NCBI RefSeq assembly: GCF_023100685.1
Contig: NZ_CP090064.1
Span: 4,111,501-4,175,500, forward strand
Origin: Proteus vulgaris
GTDB lineage: Bacteria > Pseudomonadota > Gammaproteobacteria > Enterobacterales > Enterobacteriaceae
Direction of reading: 5' to 3'
Length of the DNA: 64,000 bases
In this document: in pieces, positions 48,572 through 58,392 of the stretch
Position numbering within the stretch: the stretch's first letter is position 1
Layout: each line of letters opens with the position of its first letter
Program-made: the position numbers and the translations under genes
Notes under the pieces: generated by a model
The model's database searches: none
What the model saw: the letters and a program-made list of their open reading frames with translations, nothing else
What the model was told of the DNA's origin: nothing

Positions 48572-49324
48572 TTAGATAACAGATTGAATAAGTTTTTTAG
48601 AATAATCATGCGCAACATTACCTAGATTATCTACCTCACATAATTCAATTTTCTTACCTTGTAAAAAGAACATAACTTTATCGCAAAAGTAAGCAACCGT
48701 TTGAATATCATGACTGATAAAAAGATAAGATAATTGGAATTCTTCTTTTAACTGTTTTAATAAATCTAATATCTGTACTTGGGTAGGAATATCTAGCGAG
48801 CTAAGCGCTTCATCTAATACAATCAATTTAGGGTAAGAAGCTAATGCACGACATAAACATACCCGTTGTGCCTGCCCACCTGACAGTTCATATATATAAC
48901 GCCGATAACAATTTTTAGGTAATCCCACTTTATCTAAAAAAGCAAAAATCAGCTTTTCTAATGCCTGATGATGAATACTTGGGTCCACTATTTTTACTGG
49001 CTCAGCAATAATTTCGCCAACCGTTAATGTGGGATTAACAGATGTTGTATAATCTTGGAAAACAATACTAATAATACCTTGACGATGAAGTCGTTTTGTC
49101 ACTGATTTATTATTCAAATAGATAGCACCACTATCTGGTAATTCTAATCCACAAATTAAACGTGCTAAGGTGCTTTTACCACTGCCACTTTCCCCCACTA
49201 AACCAAAAGTTTCTTGGGTATTTATATTAAAAGAAAGAGCATCAATAACCTTCACTTTCTCACCGAATAAAGTGTTATTCCTTTGAGTATAAAACTTACT
49301 GATATTCTCAACGTTTAATAACAT
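48572..49324 (-). CDS. nikE: Nickel/peptide ABC transporter ATP-binding protein (NikE-like)
   Basis: 250-residue ATPase: Walker A GESGSGKST, Q-loop IVFQDYTTSVNP, signature LSGGQAQR, Walker B LIVLDEALSSLD and switch histidine FISHDIQ. It is a DppF/NikE-type protein, the last gene of the NikABCDE-like operon. It lies 24 bp after nikD. Nickel is inferred from the substrate-binding protein in the operon; dipeptide transport is the alternative. Confidence 0.85.
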   Translation of the reverse strand: MLLNVENISKFYTQRNNTLFGEKVKVIDALSFNINTQETFGLVGESGSGKSTLARLICGLELPDSGAIYLNNKSVTKRLHRQGIISIVFQDYTTSVNPTLTVGEIIAEPVKIVDPSIHHQALEKLIFAFLDKVGLPKNCYRRYIYELSGGQAQRVCLCRALASYPKLIVLDEALSSLDIPTQVQILDLLKQLKEEFQLSYLFISHDIQTVAYFCDKVMFFLQGKKIELCEVDNLGNVAHDYSKKLIQSVI

Positions 49325-49348
49325 AGCGTCTCTTTTATTATGATGATA

Positions 49349-50164
49349 TTAATATGTTTTTTTATTAATCAATTGCTCGAAACGTAATGAAAGCTGTCGC
49401 CGTGCATTAATTAAATAACGCGTATATTCCTGTGTTGGAGATGTTAAAACGGTTGTTTTATCACCAAACTCAACCATTTTCCCCCCTTGCATCACGACAA
49501 TATCATCGGCAATTTCATTCACGAGCCCTAAGTCATGGGAAATAAAAATCAGCGTTGAGTGATGAGTCGTTACGACAAGCTGGAGCAATTTTAAAATCTC
49601 TCGACGAAGAGGTGCATCAAGTGCTGTTGTGGGTTCATCAGCAATTAATAGTTTAGGTGACAAGGCGAGCGCAATCGCAATCATCACTCGTTGTAGTTGT
49701 CCGCCGCTTAATTGATGAGGGAACGCCTGTATAATAGATTGAAATTGATGAGGAAAAACATGAGATAATGCCAACTGAGTTTCTTCTAGAGCTTGCTTTT
49801 TAGTATAGGAAAAATGGTAGATTAACGTTTGGCTAATTTGCTTGCCTATTTTCATCAAAGGATCAAACGCACTCATGCCATTTTGAACAATCAAACCTAA
49901 AGATGTTCCCAATAAAGCTCGATGTTGAGAAAAGGCCTCATCACTGATTTTCTTTCCTGCAAAAAAAATCTCCCCTGATATTGCTAATTGTTCAGGCAGT
50001 AATCCCATAATGGCTTTGCTGATCACACTTTTTCCACTACCACTTTCTCCGACAATCGCTAATGTGCGTCCTTGCTTTATCGAGAAAGAGACATCATCAA
50101 TCAGCTTTTTTCCGCTTTCTTGATGAATAACAGAAACATGCTCAAGCGTCAGTAAGTTGTTCAT
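49349..50164 (-). CDS. nikD: Nickel/peptide ABC transporter ATP-binding protein (NikD-like)
   Basis: 271-residue ATPase: Walker A GESGSGKSV, signature LSGGQLQR, Walker B LLIADEPTTALD and histidine FISHDLGLVNE. Its start overlaps the end of nikC by 23 bases. Partner of NikE on the cytoplasmic face. Confidence 0.86.
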   Translation of the reverse strand: MNNLLTLEHVSVIHQESGKKLIDDVSFSIKQGRTLAIVGESGSGKSVISKAIMGLLPEQLAISGEIFFAGKKISDEAFSQHRALLGTSLGLIVQNGMSAFDPLMKIGKQISQTLIYHFSYTKKQALEETQLALSHVFPHQFQSIIQAFPHQLSGGQLQRVMIAIALALSPKLLIADEPTTALDAPLRREILKLLQLVVTTHHSTLIFISHDLGLVNEIADDIVVMQGGKMVEFGDKTTVLTSPTQEYTRYLINARRQLSLRFEQLINKKTY

Positions 50165-51014
50165 GCTTTTCTCCTACTGACTGGCGATTATCGGGATCAA
50201 ACACATCACGTAAAAAATCACCCCAAAAGTTAAAGGCTGTGACAACAAGAGTGATAGCAATCCCCGCAGGCAACATCTGTTCTGGATGTAATACCATGAC
50301 ATTTTTTGCTTCACTGAGCATATTTCCCCATTCTGGGGTCGGTGGTTGTACGCCTAACCCTAAAAAAGAGAGCGCCGAGATCATTAAAATAACACTGCCA
50401 ATATCGGTTGATGCTAAGACGATAGTTTCAGCAAAAGTCACCGGTAATAAGTGACGTCGTAAAATATGATGAGAAGGCGCACCAATCACACGGGCGTAAG
50501 CAATATAATTACGGTGTGAATATTGACGAACAACCCCTCTGATCATTCTGGCATACCATGCCCATTTCACTAAAATAACGGCAATTAAGATATTACCAAT
50601 ACCCGGCCCCATTATTCCCACTAATGCTAAGATCATAATTTCTGCAGGAAATGACAAAACCACATCACATAATCGCATAATCAATGTGTCTGTTTTTCCA
50701 TGGAAAAATCCAGCTAACATGCCCATTAGCCAGCCAATGATTAATGTCACACTCATAGCTAATAAGGCATAAAATACCGTGGTTCTTACACCAAACAATA
50801 ATCGTGAAAAGATACAGCGCCCTAAATTATCCGTACCTAACGGATAATCAAAACTCATAGGCTTAAATTTCAAACGTATTGAGGTTAATGTGGGATCATG
50901 CGGTGCTAACCAAGGGGCGAATATTCCTGCGATGACCACAATCGTGATCACCAATAAACACAATTGCGCACTTTTGTCTTTTGCAAGTCGTTGCCAAAAC
51001 AGTTGCCACATCAT
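50142..51014 (-). CDS. nikC: Nickel/peptide ABC transporter permease (NikC-like)
   Basis: 290-residue inner-membrane permease of the DppC/NikC type: PWLAPHDPTLTSIRLKFKP then YPLGTDNLGRCIFSRLLFG near the N-terminus, and EAA loop YARVIGAPSHHILRRHLLPV. Starts on the last base of nikB's stop. Six membrane segments. Confidence 0.9.
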   Translation of the reverse strand: MMWQLFWQRLAKDKSAQLCLLVITIVVIAGIFAPWLAPHDPTLTSIRLKFKPMSFDYPLGTDNLGRCIFSRLLFGVRTTVFYALLAMSVTLIIGWLMGMLAGFFHGKTDTLIMRLCDVVLSFPAEIMILALVGIMGPGIGNILIAVILVKWAWYARMIRGVVRQYSHRNYIAYARVIGAPSHHILRRHLLPVTFAETIVLASTDIGSVILMISALSFLGLGVQPPTPEWGNMLSEAKNVMVLHPEQMLPAGIAITLVVTAFNFWGDFLRDVFDPDNRQSVGEKHEQLTDA

Positions 51015-51940
51015 TATCTCCTTAACCGCGGATCAGCCATCATTTGAATGACGTCCATCAAAAAGTTAAAAAAGAGAAATAACAGTGACATCAATAAAAT
51101 ATAGGCTTGTATCATCGGATAATCACGACCAAATATGGCGCTGATACATAGTCGCCCAATTCCCGGCCATGCAAAAATATTTTCAATCACGACTGTACCA
51201 GCGATTAGCTTTGGAATACTCATACCCAATGCCGTTAAACTGGAATACAGCGAATTTCGTAAAATATGACGACGTAAAATAAGGTTGTCAGGTAATCCTC
51301 GCGCTTTGGCATAAAAGACATAAGGCTGATGCCATTGATTTAACATCGCACCTCTTAACAACCGTAAATAAGTACCGATATACCCTAAAGAAAGCGCTAA
51401 TGCAGGCAAAATAACAGACTGAGGCGATAACATCCCGCTAACTGGCAACCAATCTAAATAAACGGCAACTCCCCAAATCAATAGCAACCCTAACCAATAA
51501 TTAGGTATAGCCGTTAAAACAAACACAATGAAACGAATGCATTTATCTGTAAAACTTTGAGGTTTAGCCACACACCACAATGCTAAAGGCAGTGCCAAAA
51601 TAATCGTAAAGAATAAAGCCGTTGAAGCTAACCAAAGCGTTGGAGGTAATGCCCTTAGCATCTCTTGAATAACTGGGGTTCTGGTAAGAAAAGAGGTGCC
51701 AAAATCGAGCTGAAACCCTGCCATTAACCATAAAAAATAACGGGTAAAGAAAGGCTTATCTAAGCCTAACTCATGACGCATACCATCAATCGCTTCAGGG
51801 GTTGGAACAATTTCATTGACACGTAATGCGACTTCCGCAGGATCAGACGGCGCCAATTCCAACAGAATAAAGGCAATAAATGAAATCATCAGTGCCAGCG
51901 GAAATATCGCCAACACTCTCCAGAATATATAACGTAGCAT
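51014..51940 (-). CDS. nikB: Nickel/peptide ABC transporter permease (NikB-like)
   Basis: 308-residue permease of the DppB/NikB type: MLRYIFWRVLAIFPLALMIS start, ELGLDKPFFTRYFLWL, and EAA loop YAKARGLPDNLILRRHILRN. 62 bp after nikA, across a strong stem-loop. Forms the channel with NikC. Confidence 0.9.
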   Translation of the reverse strand: MLRYIFWRVLAIFPLALMISFIAFILLELAPSDPAEVALRVNEIVPTPEAIDGMRHELGLDKPFFTRYFLWLMAGFQLDFGTSFLTRTPVIQEMLRALPPTLWLASTALFFTIILALPLALWCVAKPQSFTDKCIRFIVFVLTAIPNYWLGLLLIWGVAVYLDWLPVSGMLSPQSVILPALALSLGYIGTYLRLLRGAMLNQWHQPYVFYAKARGLPDNLILRRHILRNSLYSSLTALGMSIPKLIAGTVVIENIFAWPGIGRLCISAIFGRDYPMIQAYILLMSLLFLFFNFLMDVIQMMADPRLRR

Positions 51941-51951
51941 CAGATTTAATC

Positions 51952-51982
51952 AGTGTGGCACTTTCATATAAGGTGCCACACT
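51952..51982 (-). promoter_or_regulatory. Intercistronic hairpin between nikA and nikB
   Basis: Perfect 10-bp stem AGTGTGGCAC with GTGCCACACT and an 11-base loop; no U-run. Likely protects the nikA message. Confidence 0.7.
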
Positions 51983-52002
51983 TATCTAAGTGAGCGTTTT
52001 AA

Positions 52003-53577
52003 TTACGGATTAAAATACATTTTTTCAAACGGTATTTCATATTGAGACGGATTAAAGCCAACATTTTCTAATTCACTGCGATGGATAGCCTTAGTACGTG
52101 AATAGGTTAATGGGATATAGACCGCTTGATCAGCTAATGACGTAAATAAGGTTTTATATAATTCCTGACGTCGTGTTTCATCAGGTGTAATTAATAGCTC
52201 ACCAATCATGGCATCTAATTGTGCTTTATTCGCTAATCCTTTTTGTCCTTGGTAATCGGCATGAGCAGGTATTCTAAAAGATGAAACAAAGGAAGCTGGA
52301 TCGTAAGGTGTTCCCCATGAAAGCGAATATTGCAAATCAAAATCACCATTTTTTTGTCTATCTAAATAAGCTTGTTTCTCTTCACCTAAAATAGTCAGAC
52401 CAACGCCAATCTTTTTAAAATCATCTTGAATAAGTTCGGCAATTTCTTTTTCTACTGCGTTATTCACATTATAAGAGAGCAATAGCTCTAATTTCTCACC
52501 TTGCTTCTCACGGATAGTCTTACCTTTTGGTAATACCCAGCCTTCAGCTTCTAATAGATCAATCGCTTTTGTTGGACGATAAATATAGGTTGGGGAAGCA
52601 AAATCACAGTAAGGCACGCTTCGCGCCATTAAACTATCAGCGACTTTTTCACTACCCGCTAAAATACCTTGTGCAATCCCCTCTTTATCGACGGCATATT
52701 GTAATGCTTGGCGAACATGTTGGTTTGATGTCATTGGACGACTGCTGTTTAACACAATAGCGCGAGATGCAATTGGGGCGCTCATTTCAGTTTTGAATTT
52801 ATCTGATGCCATAAGAGCTTCAAATGAATCCATATCTAACATGTCACCATCAGCACCAAATATAAGCTGAATATCCCCTTTTTGTAGCGAAAGTAGCATC
52901 GTTTGTCTGTCTGGGATCACCCGCCACATTACCCCATTTAATACAGGTTTTTCTCCCCAATAATTTGGGTTAACTTTAAACTCTGCGTATTGGTCTTTTT
53001 TATGTTCAGTTAATACCCAAGGCCCCGTACCAATATAGTTCGCAACACCTGTTTTTGTTTTGCCATTAATAAATGAATTTGGCGAAATAAAGCGGAATGG
53101 GCGAGTTAAACCTAATTCAGTTAATGTTGGGTAGTAAGGGTTTTTTAAATTTAATTTAACGGTAAGTTCATCAACAACTTCAACGCTATCAATTTGACGA
53201 ACTAACTCTAACCATGCATGTCGTTCATAGTTATCTAATATGGCTTCAATATTTAATTTTACAGCTTTGGCATTAAACGGTTCACCATCACTAAAGGTCA
53301 CATCATGACGTAAATAAAAGGTATAACTTTTGCCGTCGGGGGAAATATCCCAACGTTCCGCTAAATAAGGAGCAACACCTTTTTCGGTATTTAATACAAG
53401 AGATTCAAATACCATGTTTTGAGCTGCCATCTCACCAGAGTAGAGATGAGGATTAATATCACGAATATCTTTTGTACTGGCATAATCCAGTATGTTATTG
53501 CTTTGATCTGCAAGTGCTGGAAATGCACATGCAAGTGTTAATAACAGGGTTGGGATCACCGAAAATAAAGGCTTCAC
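52003..53577 (-). CDS. nikA: Nickel-binding periplasmic protein (NikA-like)
   Basis: 524-residue family 5 solute-binding protein with signal peptide ending in FPALA. Motifs: YASTKDIRDINPHLYSGEMAAQNMVFESL (NikA-type start), GTGPWVLTEHKKDQYAEFKVNPNYWG, and RQALQYAVDKEGIAQGIL. The N-terminus resembles E. coli NikA more than DppA or OppA. In Proteus nickel feeds urease and hydrogenases. Located between a methyltransferase and nikB. Confidence 0.87.
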   Translation of the reverse strand: MKPLFSVIPTLLLTLACAFPALADQSNNILDYASTKDIRDINPHLYSGEMAAQNMVFESLVLNTEKGVAPYLAERWDISPDGKSYTFYLRHDVTFSDGEPFNAKAVKLNIEAILDNYERHAWLELVRQIDSVEVVDELTVKLNLKNPYYPTLTELGLTRPFRFISPNSFINGKTKTGVANYIGTGPWVLTEHKKDQYAEFKVNPNYWGEKPVLNGVMWRVIPDRQTMLLSLQKGDIQLIFGADGDMLDMDSFEALMASDKFKTEMSAPIASRAIVLNSSRPMTSNQHVRQALQYAVDKEGIAQGILAGSEKVADSLMARSVPYCDFASPTYIYRPTKAIDLLEAEGWVLPKGKTIREKQGEKLELLLSYNVNNAVEKEIAELIQDDFKKIGVGLTILGEEKQAYLDRQKNGDFDLQYSLSWGTPYDPASFVSSFRIPAHADYQGQKGLANKAQLDAMIGELLITPDETRRQELYKTLFTSLADQAVYIPLTYSRTKAIHRSELENVGFNPSQYEIPFEKMYFNP

Positions 53578-53596
53578 GTTATTCTCCTTTCATTAT

Positions 53597-54376
53597 TTAT
53601 GCGTTGTTTTTTTGTGCGTGGATCATAAACATCGGCGTTGACCCATAATTAATTTTTTCTTCTTCATTCCACACAAAATCACCAATGCGAGTATCTATCA
53701 TGTATCGATTAAAACCAATCTCTAGCAACGTATTAATGTCCCATTGAGGACGTTTTATTTGACTTAATGGAAGTTGATGGGCAATTCGCTCCATCTCTTT
53801 TGTATCTGTATTCACATAGTGATCTTCAACTTGTTCTTCTATTGAACGAGCTCTATCTGCGACAAAACCTTGCCAATAAGTCTCGTCAAAAAGGTGTAAA
53901 TACCAGTTAGCATCAAAATTAATTAAACTACCGCCAGGCTTTAATACACGAAACCATTCTGAATACGCCACTTGTGGTGCTTTTAAATTCCAAGTGACAT
54001 TACGGCTGACAACAAGATCAAACTGTTCATTGGCAAAAGGCAGTTGATGTACATCGCCACGAATAAATTGAATATTTACCTTGTGTGTTTGTGCATTTTG
54101 TTTGGCTTCCTGCAACATGCCTTCCGTTGCATCAATTGCCGTGACATCATGTCCTGATAACGCTAATAAAATGGCAAAAAAGCCTGGGCCAGTTCCAATA
54201 TCTAATACTTTTAAAGTTTCACCCTCCTTAACATGTCCCAATAATAAATGACGCCATTTTTGTTGTTTCTCACTCAGCAATTCTTGTTGATTAGACTCAC
54301 TATAACTTTCTGCTCTGATATTCCAGTAACGAGTTACATCATTAAGTAATGGGTTATTATTTATTTTATTTGTCAT
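53597..54376 (-). CDS. Class I SAM-dependent methyltransferase in the nik operon
   Basis: 259-residue methyltransferase: motif I KVLDIGTGPGFFAILLA, acidic residue at the end of strand 2 (TAIDATEGML), motif in strand 4 FDLVVSRNVTWNL and post-I RVLKPGG. It is 19 bp upstream of nikA and first gene of the operon. No domain identifies the substrate. It might modify a small nickel ligand taken up by the transporter, but that is a guess. Hairpins precede it (54405-54424 and 54547-54565). Confidence 0.85.
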   Translation of the reverse strand: MTNKINNNPLLNDVTRYWNIRAESYSESNQQELLSEKQQKWRHLLLGHVKEGETLKVLDIGTGPGFFAILLALSGHDVTAIDATEGMLQEAKQNAQTHKVNIQFIRGDVHQLPFANEQFDLVVSRNVTWNLKAPQVAYSEWFRVLKPGGSLINFDANWYLHLFDETYWQGFVADRARSIEEQVEDHYVNTDTKEMERIAHQLPLSQIKRPQWDINTLLEIGFNRYMIDTRIGDFVWNEEEKINYGSTPMFMIHAQKNNA

Positions 54377-54809
54377 CAGAAACCTACGGTTGTATCAACG
54401 TAAAGAGGGAGAATAAATTCCCTCAAAAGCAAATGATTTGGCTATTTTATAGTGTGGGTAACATACCTTGTAACCCGTCGATACTCTATGTGCTATATCA
54501 ATATTCATCAGCACTCAATGGTGAGAATTGGCTGATTTGTAATCTTCGCCTTTAACATAAAGGCGCCATCCTAAGGGGTAAAAAGATAAATAAGCAAATA
54601 GATTATTTTGCCTGTTAAAATAGAGAAATGAATTGAGCGAATTTAGCAATAAACTAAAGCCTAAGTGCTATAAAAATTTATTTTGCCTTAGATTAAAAAA
54701 ATGAACGCTTTAATTTCACCTTTTTAATAAAACCGTTATAGTCAGTAATATTGATATCTTAATTTTCTCTCTTTAAACGAATATAGCCGTCACGAAGGCT
54801 CTCTAAAAT
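54377..54809. other. Leader of the nik operon and promoter region of the VWA gene
   Basis: 433 bases with no supportable gene. On the minus strand a stem (CGCCTTT with AAAGGCG, 54547-54565) and another (GAGGGA with TCCCTC, 54405-54424) precede the methyltransferase start. I could not find the NikR repeat (GTATGA-N16-TCATAC). The right-hand part carries the promoter of the VWA gene. Confidence 0.5.
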
Positions 54810-56333
54810 ATGAATCGAATTTCACGATTAACGGCTGATATTACCCGCGCCGATTTTGCCTTAACTCATCAACAGCAGTTACTCCAATTGCTGACACAAC
54901 ATTTTCCGACTAAGTATCGAGCGCTATTTGCCACGCCCGAAAAGAAATCGGATGATGTCATTGAATGGTATTCTGCTGTTTCTGGTAATCCTGTTGCTTT
55001 GACCTCGTTACAAGGCCAAGAACAACAAGAGATAAGACGCATTTTAGATGAACGCCTTAACGATATTAAAACGCAAACCGCGCTATTAGCTTCGCAAAAC
55101 AGAATTACAGATGAAGAGCGCCACCTTTTAGATACGGCATCAACACTGCCTGATAGTGAAAGTGTCTATGTGATTAATGGGCAACCTGTTATTACATGGT
55201 GGCCACGAACAACCCCATTACCACCACCGATTGCACAAGTTACCGCCGGTGCAAGTGCCGCGGCTGCGGGTGCCGCACTTGCTGATGTGCCAGCCAAAAC
55301 ACGCAATCGCTGGTTACGTTGGCTATTACTCTTCTTATTCTTGCTGTTTTTAATTTTATTGGCATCTTGGCTAAAAGGGTGTTTTGATCCCAAGGCCGTT
55401 CCTCCTGTTGTGGAAGAAAAACCTGCCGTCGTAATACCACCAAAACCTGCACCTGAGCCAGAGCCTATTCCTGAGCCAGAACCTGTACCAGAACCTATTC
55501 CAGAGCCGATCCCTGAACCCGTTCCAGTACCGGAACCCATTCCTGAGCCAAAACCTGTGCCCAAACCAGTGCCTGTGAAAAAACTCACGCCACTAGAAGC
55601 TTGTGTACAAGATGAATTAAAAAAAGCGGGGATGACAGAAAAGACAGCGAATGCAACCTGTGAAAATCGCTTAGCCAGTAAGATAAAACAAATGTGTCCA
55701 GTAGATCGCCCACCAGAACTGGCACCACAAGTGATTATTATCTTTGATGCTTCAGGCTCAATGGCGTTGAGTATGAGCTTAACAGAAGATGATTTAGACT
55801 TTATTGCAAACACAGGAAAACTCTTCGCGGGCTATGATGCCGAACCTCGTCGGATCACTGTGGCAAGAAATGCAGCAACAAAGATTATTAATAGTATTCC
55901 TTCAGATATGAAAATTACTACCGTTGTGGCATCAGATTGCGGTGTAGTGAAATCAAGTCCTGCTTATGGTGGCAATGAACGCTCAAAATTACTTAACTAC
56001 ATTAAACGTATTGAACCTGATAGTGGCACACCATTAGCCGAGTCTATTCAACGAGCGGGTTCTCTAATCAAAGGCAATAATCGTGACACTATTATTGTCT
56101 TGTTATCTGACGGTTTAGAGTCTTGCGATCAAGATCCATGCGCAGCAGCCAGAACTTTAAAACGTGCCCACCCTCGCGCCGTAATTAACGTTGTTGATAT
56201 TTTAGGCACCGGCGCAGGCAACTGTGTGGCAAATGCAACGGGCGGTAAAGTCTTCACTGCGCGTAATGCCAATGAGGTCAGTTTAATGACTCGAAAAGCG
56301 ATTGAAGATTATATTCCGAAGAACTGTAAATAA
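54810..56333 (+). CDS. Membrane-anchored von Willebrand factor A domain protein, SrfA-related
   Basis: 507 residues. N-terminal cytoplasmic module (about 1-160) ends with SVYVINGQPVITWWPR; one membrane segment follows (WLRWLLLFLFLLFLILLASWLKGCF, about 168-193); then about 55 residues of Pro-Glu/Pro-Lys repeats; then a periplasmic VWA domain with a metal-site motif DASGS (aspartate about 313) and a later LLSDGLESCDQDPC. The N-terminal module and the LKGCF end of the helix recur in the SrfA-like protein encoded 560 bp downstream, so they share ancestry. It ends with its own terminator. Ligand unknown. Confidence 0.85.
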   Translation: MNRISRLTADITRADFALTHQQQLLQLLTQHFPTKYRALFATPEKKSDDVIEWYSAVSGNPVALTSLQGQEQQEIRRILDERLNDIKTQTALLASQNRITDEERHLLDTASTLPDSESVYVINGQPVITWWPRTTPLPPPIAQVTAGASAAAAGAALADVPAKTRNRWLRWLLLFLFLLFLILLASWLKGCFDPKAVPPVVEEKPAVVIPPKPAPEPEPIPEPEPVPEPIPEPIPEPVPVPEPIPEPKPVPKPVPVKKLTPLEACVQDELKKAGMTEKTANATCENRLASKIKQMCPVDRPPELAPQVIIIFDASGSMALSMSLTEDDLDFIANTGKLFAGYDAEPRRITVARNAATKIINSIPSDMKITTVVASDCGVVKSSPAYGGNERSKLLNYIKRIEPDSGTPLAESIQRAGSLIKGNNRDTIIVLLSDGLESCDQDPCAAARTLKRAHPRAVINVVDILGTGAGNCVANATGGKVFTARNANEVSLMTRKAIEDYIPKNCK

Positions 56334-56913
56334 TGATTGATTACAGTTTTTAATATTTATTTCACCCTCTTTGTTTCAACATTGAGGGTGAAATTTTTCA
56401 CCTATTACGCATAATTTATTATTATATTGAAGCCAATAGGTGCTATATCTTATCTATTTAAGACCCTTCTTTAATTGCGTATTTTGTTTCTTTTCTTATT
56501 CACTCATTATTCAGAATAAACCTATTTTGTGATTACTATCACAGCGACCAAATGTTATCTGATGGTTTACCTTTTTATATTTTGTCTTTTTTTTCTTCTA
56601 TTTCATTATTTTTTAATGCAAAAACCAATATATCGGTGATTTTATCCGTATATTTAAGAAAATATAGCGCAACCTGTAACGTCATTATTTAATTATCATA
56701 ATCGTTATCTCAATATTCCTCTTTTACTCAAGAAAAATAAAAAAGTCTTTAATAATAATCAGTTAATTAACCCTAAATAATCCGCTAGATAGACACCCAA
56801 TTTCTGATAATATAAAATGTATATAAATTTTATATCTTTATTTTTAGCCTTAAAGCCTATTTACGGATAAGCCAACTTACCCATAGATAATCTTGCCTAG
56901 CGGAATGATCGTC
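56334..56913. other. Intergenic region between the VWA gene and srfA
   Basis: About 580 AT-rich bases with a strong terminator (56359-56398) at the start and the srf promoter region behind. No gene, RNA or repeat is evident; I saw no clear SsrB or other regulator site. Confidence 0.5.
56359..56398 (+). terminator. Terminator of the VWA gene
   Basis: 10-bp stem TTTCACCCTC with GAGGGTGAAA, 14-base loop, then TTTTTC. Confidence 0.88.
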
Positions 56914-58389
56914 GTGAATAAAGCATTCTTACGAAGTGGTAAATTAGAAAGTTACCTCCCTATGGGAGAAAATGGACAGGCTGTTTATATCTCTGCACTG
57001 CAGCTACGTGAAACTTTGCGTTTAAGAGGAAAGGCACATATTTCTCAATGCCTTGCCATTCCTCAGCCAAATGAAACGGGCGAACGTATTGACTGGTATT
57101 CACCGATTGACGGCTCTGTTATCCCTTGGTCTGCGGCTTCAGAAGAAGAGCGTACTGCCGCTTATGCTGTGCTGAAAAAAAATCAAGATGATTTAATCGC
57201 CTTTAGCGAACAAGAACAGAAGAGGGATGGAAATAAAGAAAGTCAGCTTTTTGGCGCACTCCTCAGTAAAACAATCCAATTTCCTGACGAAAACCATATT
57301 TTTATTGTTGATGGCCAACCGATTATTACCTTTTGGGGATTTGTCAGCGCCAATCAACAACTAAGAGTTGATCCTGTTGCTTGCTTAAAACCCGTTGTTG
57401 CGACAATAGCACCAACATCAACAGCCATTCCACCCGTACAAGAAAAAGTCATCATTACTGACACAAAGCGCCCTTGGTGGCGTTTTTTATGGTGGCTGTT
57501 ACCTTTATTATTACTACTACTCGCTATTTTCTTCTTAAGAGGCTGTTTCTCAACACCGACATTACCAACCGTCGATATTAAAACGCCAGATATTGAAGCG
57601 CCTAAGCTACCTGATCCTACGCTTGAGAAGCCAAAAGTCCCTACTGTGGTCACTAATGGCCACACCGTTGGTGTTCCAACAGGTACAGCTCACACAAGTA
57701 CATTAGGCACCGTAGATGCCAATGGAAATGTGATTAATGGCACTGATGGGAACGGTGCAATAGTTGATCCTAATACTGGTTTACCCGTGGTTGATCCTCA
57801 AATAGATAATAACCAAGGTGCTTTACCTGATGGAACAACGCCCGATGAGGCACAACAACCAAATGTGCCTCCTGTTGATCCCGCAACACAAAATGAGCAA
57901 CCGAAAACAGATACTCCTCAAAATGCAGGAAATGAGAACAATACTGCTAACCCTCCGGTTGATCCTAATGCACCACCAGATGTCACACCACCAGCCACGG
58001 CTGATAACACAACACCACTGACTATTCCTGCAAATGCGTTAGCCAATGGCTCAACCCAATTCCTTAATGGCCAATGGAAAGCAGGTGCAGGTATTCAAGA
58101 TCAAAAAACAGGTAAACCACTGAGCCTGAACTATCAATTAGATAATGGCAAAGGACAAGTCGTCATGACACGCAGTGATGGCGTGACCTGCAAAGCCCCT
58201 GTTAACGCAGCCGTCAATCAAGGTGGACTGAATATAAATAACCAAGGTCAGGCTCTGTGTAGTGATGGCTCAAACTATTTGATGCCAAATATTATTTGCC
58301 AACCAGGAAGCCAAAATATTGCTGATTGCCAAGGGAAATATGAGAACAGTCAGCCATTCCCATTATCAATGAAGCGGGAGAATAATTAA
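56914..58389 (+). CDS. srfA: SrfA-like membrane protein
   Basis: 491-residue protein first in the SrfABC cluster. N-terminal module (about 1-185) contains DWYSPIDGSVIPW and HIFIVDGQPIITFWGF, matching the VWA protein upstream; a single membrane helix (WWRFLWWLLPLLLLLLAIFF, about 188-207) ends in the shared RGCF; a Pro/Asn/Asp-rich linker (to about residue 370) leads to a C-terminal domain (LANGSTQFLNGQWKAGAG) with four cysteines. GTG 56914 (MNKAFLRSG) is chosen because AGCGGA lies nine bases upstream; ATG 56905 has no room for a ribosome site. Confidence 0.8.
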   Translation: MNKAFLRSGKLESYLPMGENGQAVYISALQLRETLRLRGKAHISQCLAIPQPNETGERIDWYSPIDGSVIPWSAASEEERTAAYAVLKKNQDDLIAFSEQEQKRDGNKESQLFGALLSKTIQFPDENHIFIVDGQPIITFWGFVSANQQLRVDPVACLKPVVATIAPTSTAIPPVQEKVIITDTKRPWWRFLWWLLPLLLLLLAIFFLRGCFSTPTLPTVDIKTPDIEAPKLPDPTLEKPKVPTVVTNGHTVGVPTGTAHTSTLGTVDANGNVINGTDGNGAIVDPNTGLPVVDPQIDNNQGALPDGTTPDEAQQPNVPPVDPATQNEQPKTDTPQNAGNENNTANPPVDPNAPPDVTPPATADNTTPLTIPANALANGSTQFLNGQWKAGAGIQDQKTGKPLSLNYQLDNGKGQVVMTRSDGVTCKAPVNAAVNQGGLNINNQGQALCSDGSNYLMPNIICQPGSQNIADCQGKYENSQPFPLSMKRENN

Positions 58390-58392
58390 TTC

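Noticed and set aside
54377..54809. NikR operator upstream of the nik operon
   Set aside because: No GTATGA-N16-TCATAC or close variant found on reading.
55166..55813. Antisense frame of 215 codons inside the VWA gene rich in Gly-Ser repeats
   Set aside because: It is the reverse of the Pro-Glu repeat coding region; the sense gene has clear domains.
57354..57665. Minus-strand frame inside srfA
   Set aside because: Shadow of the membrane helix region; no ribosome site.
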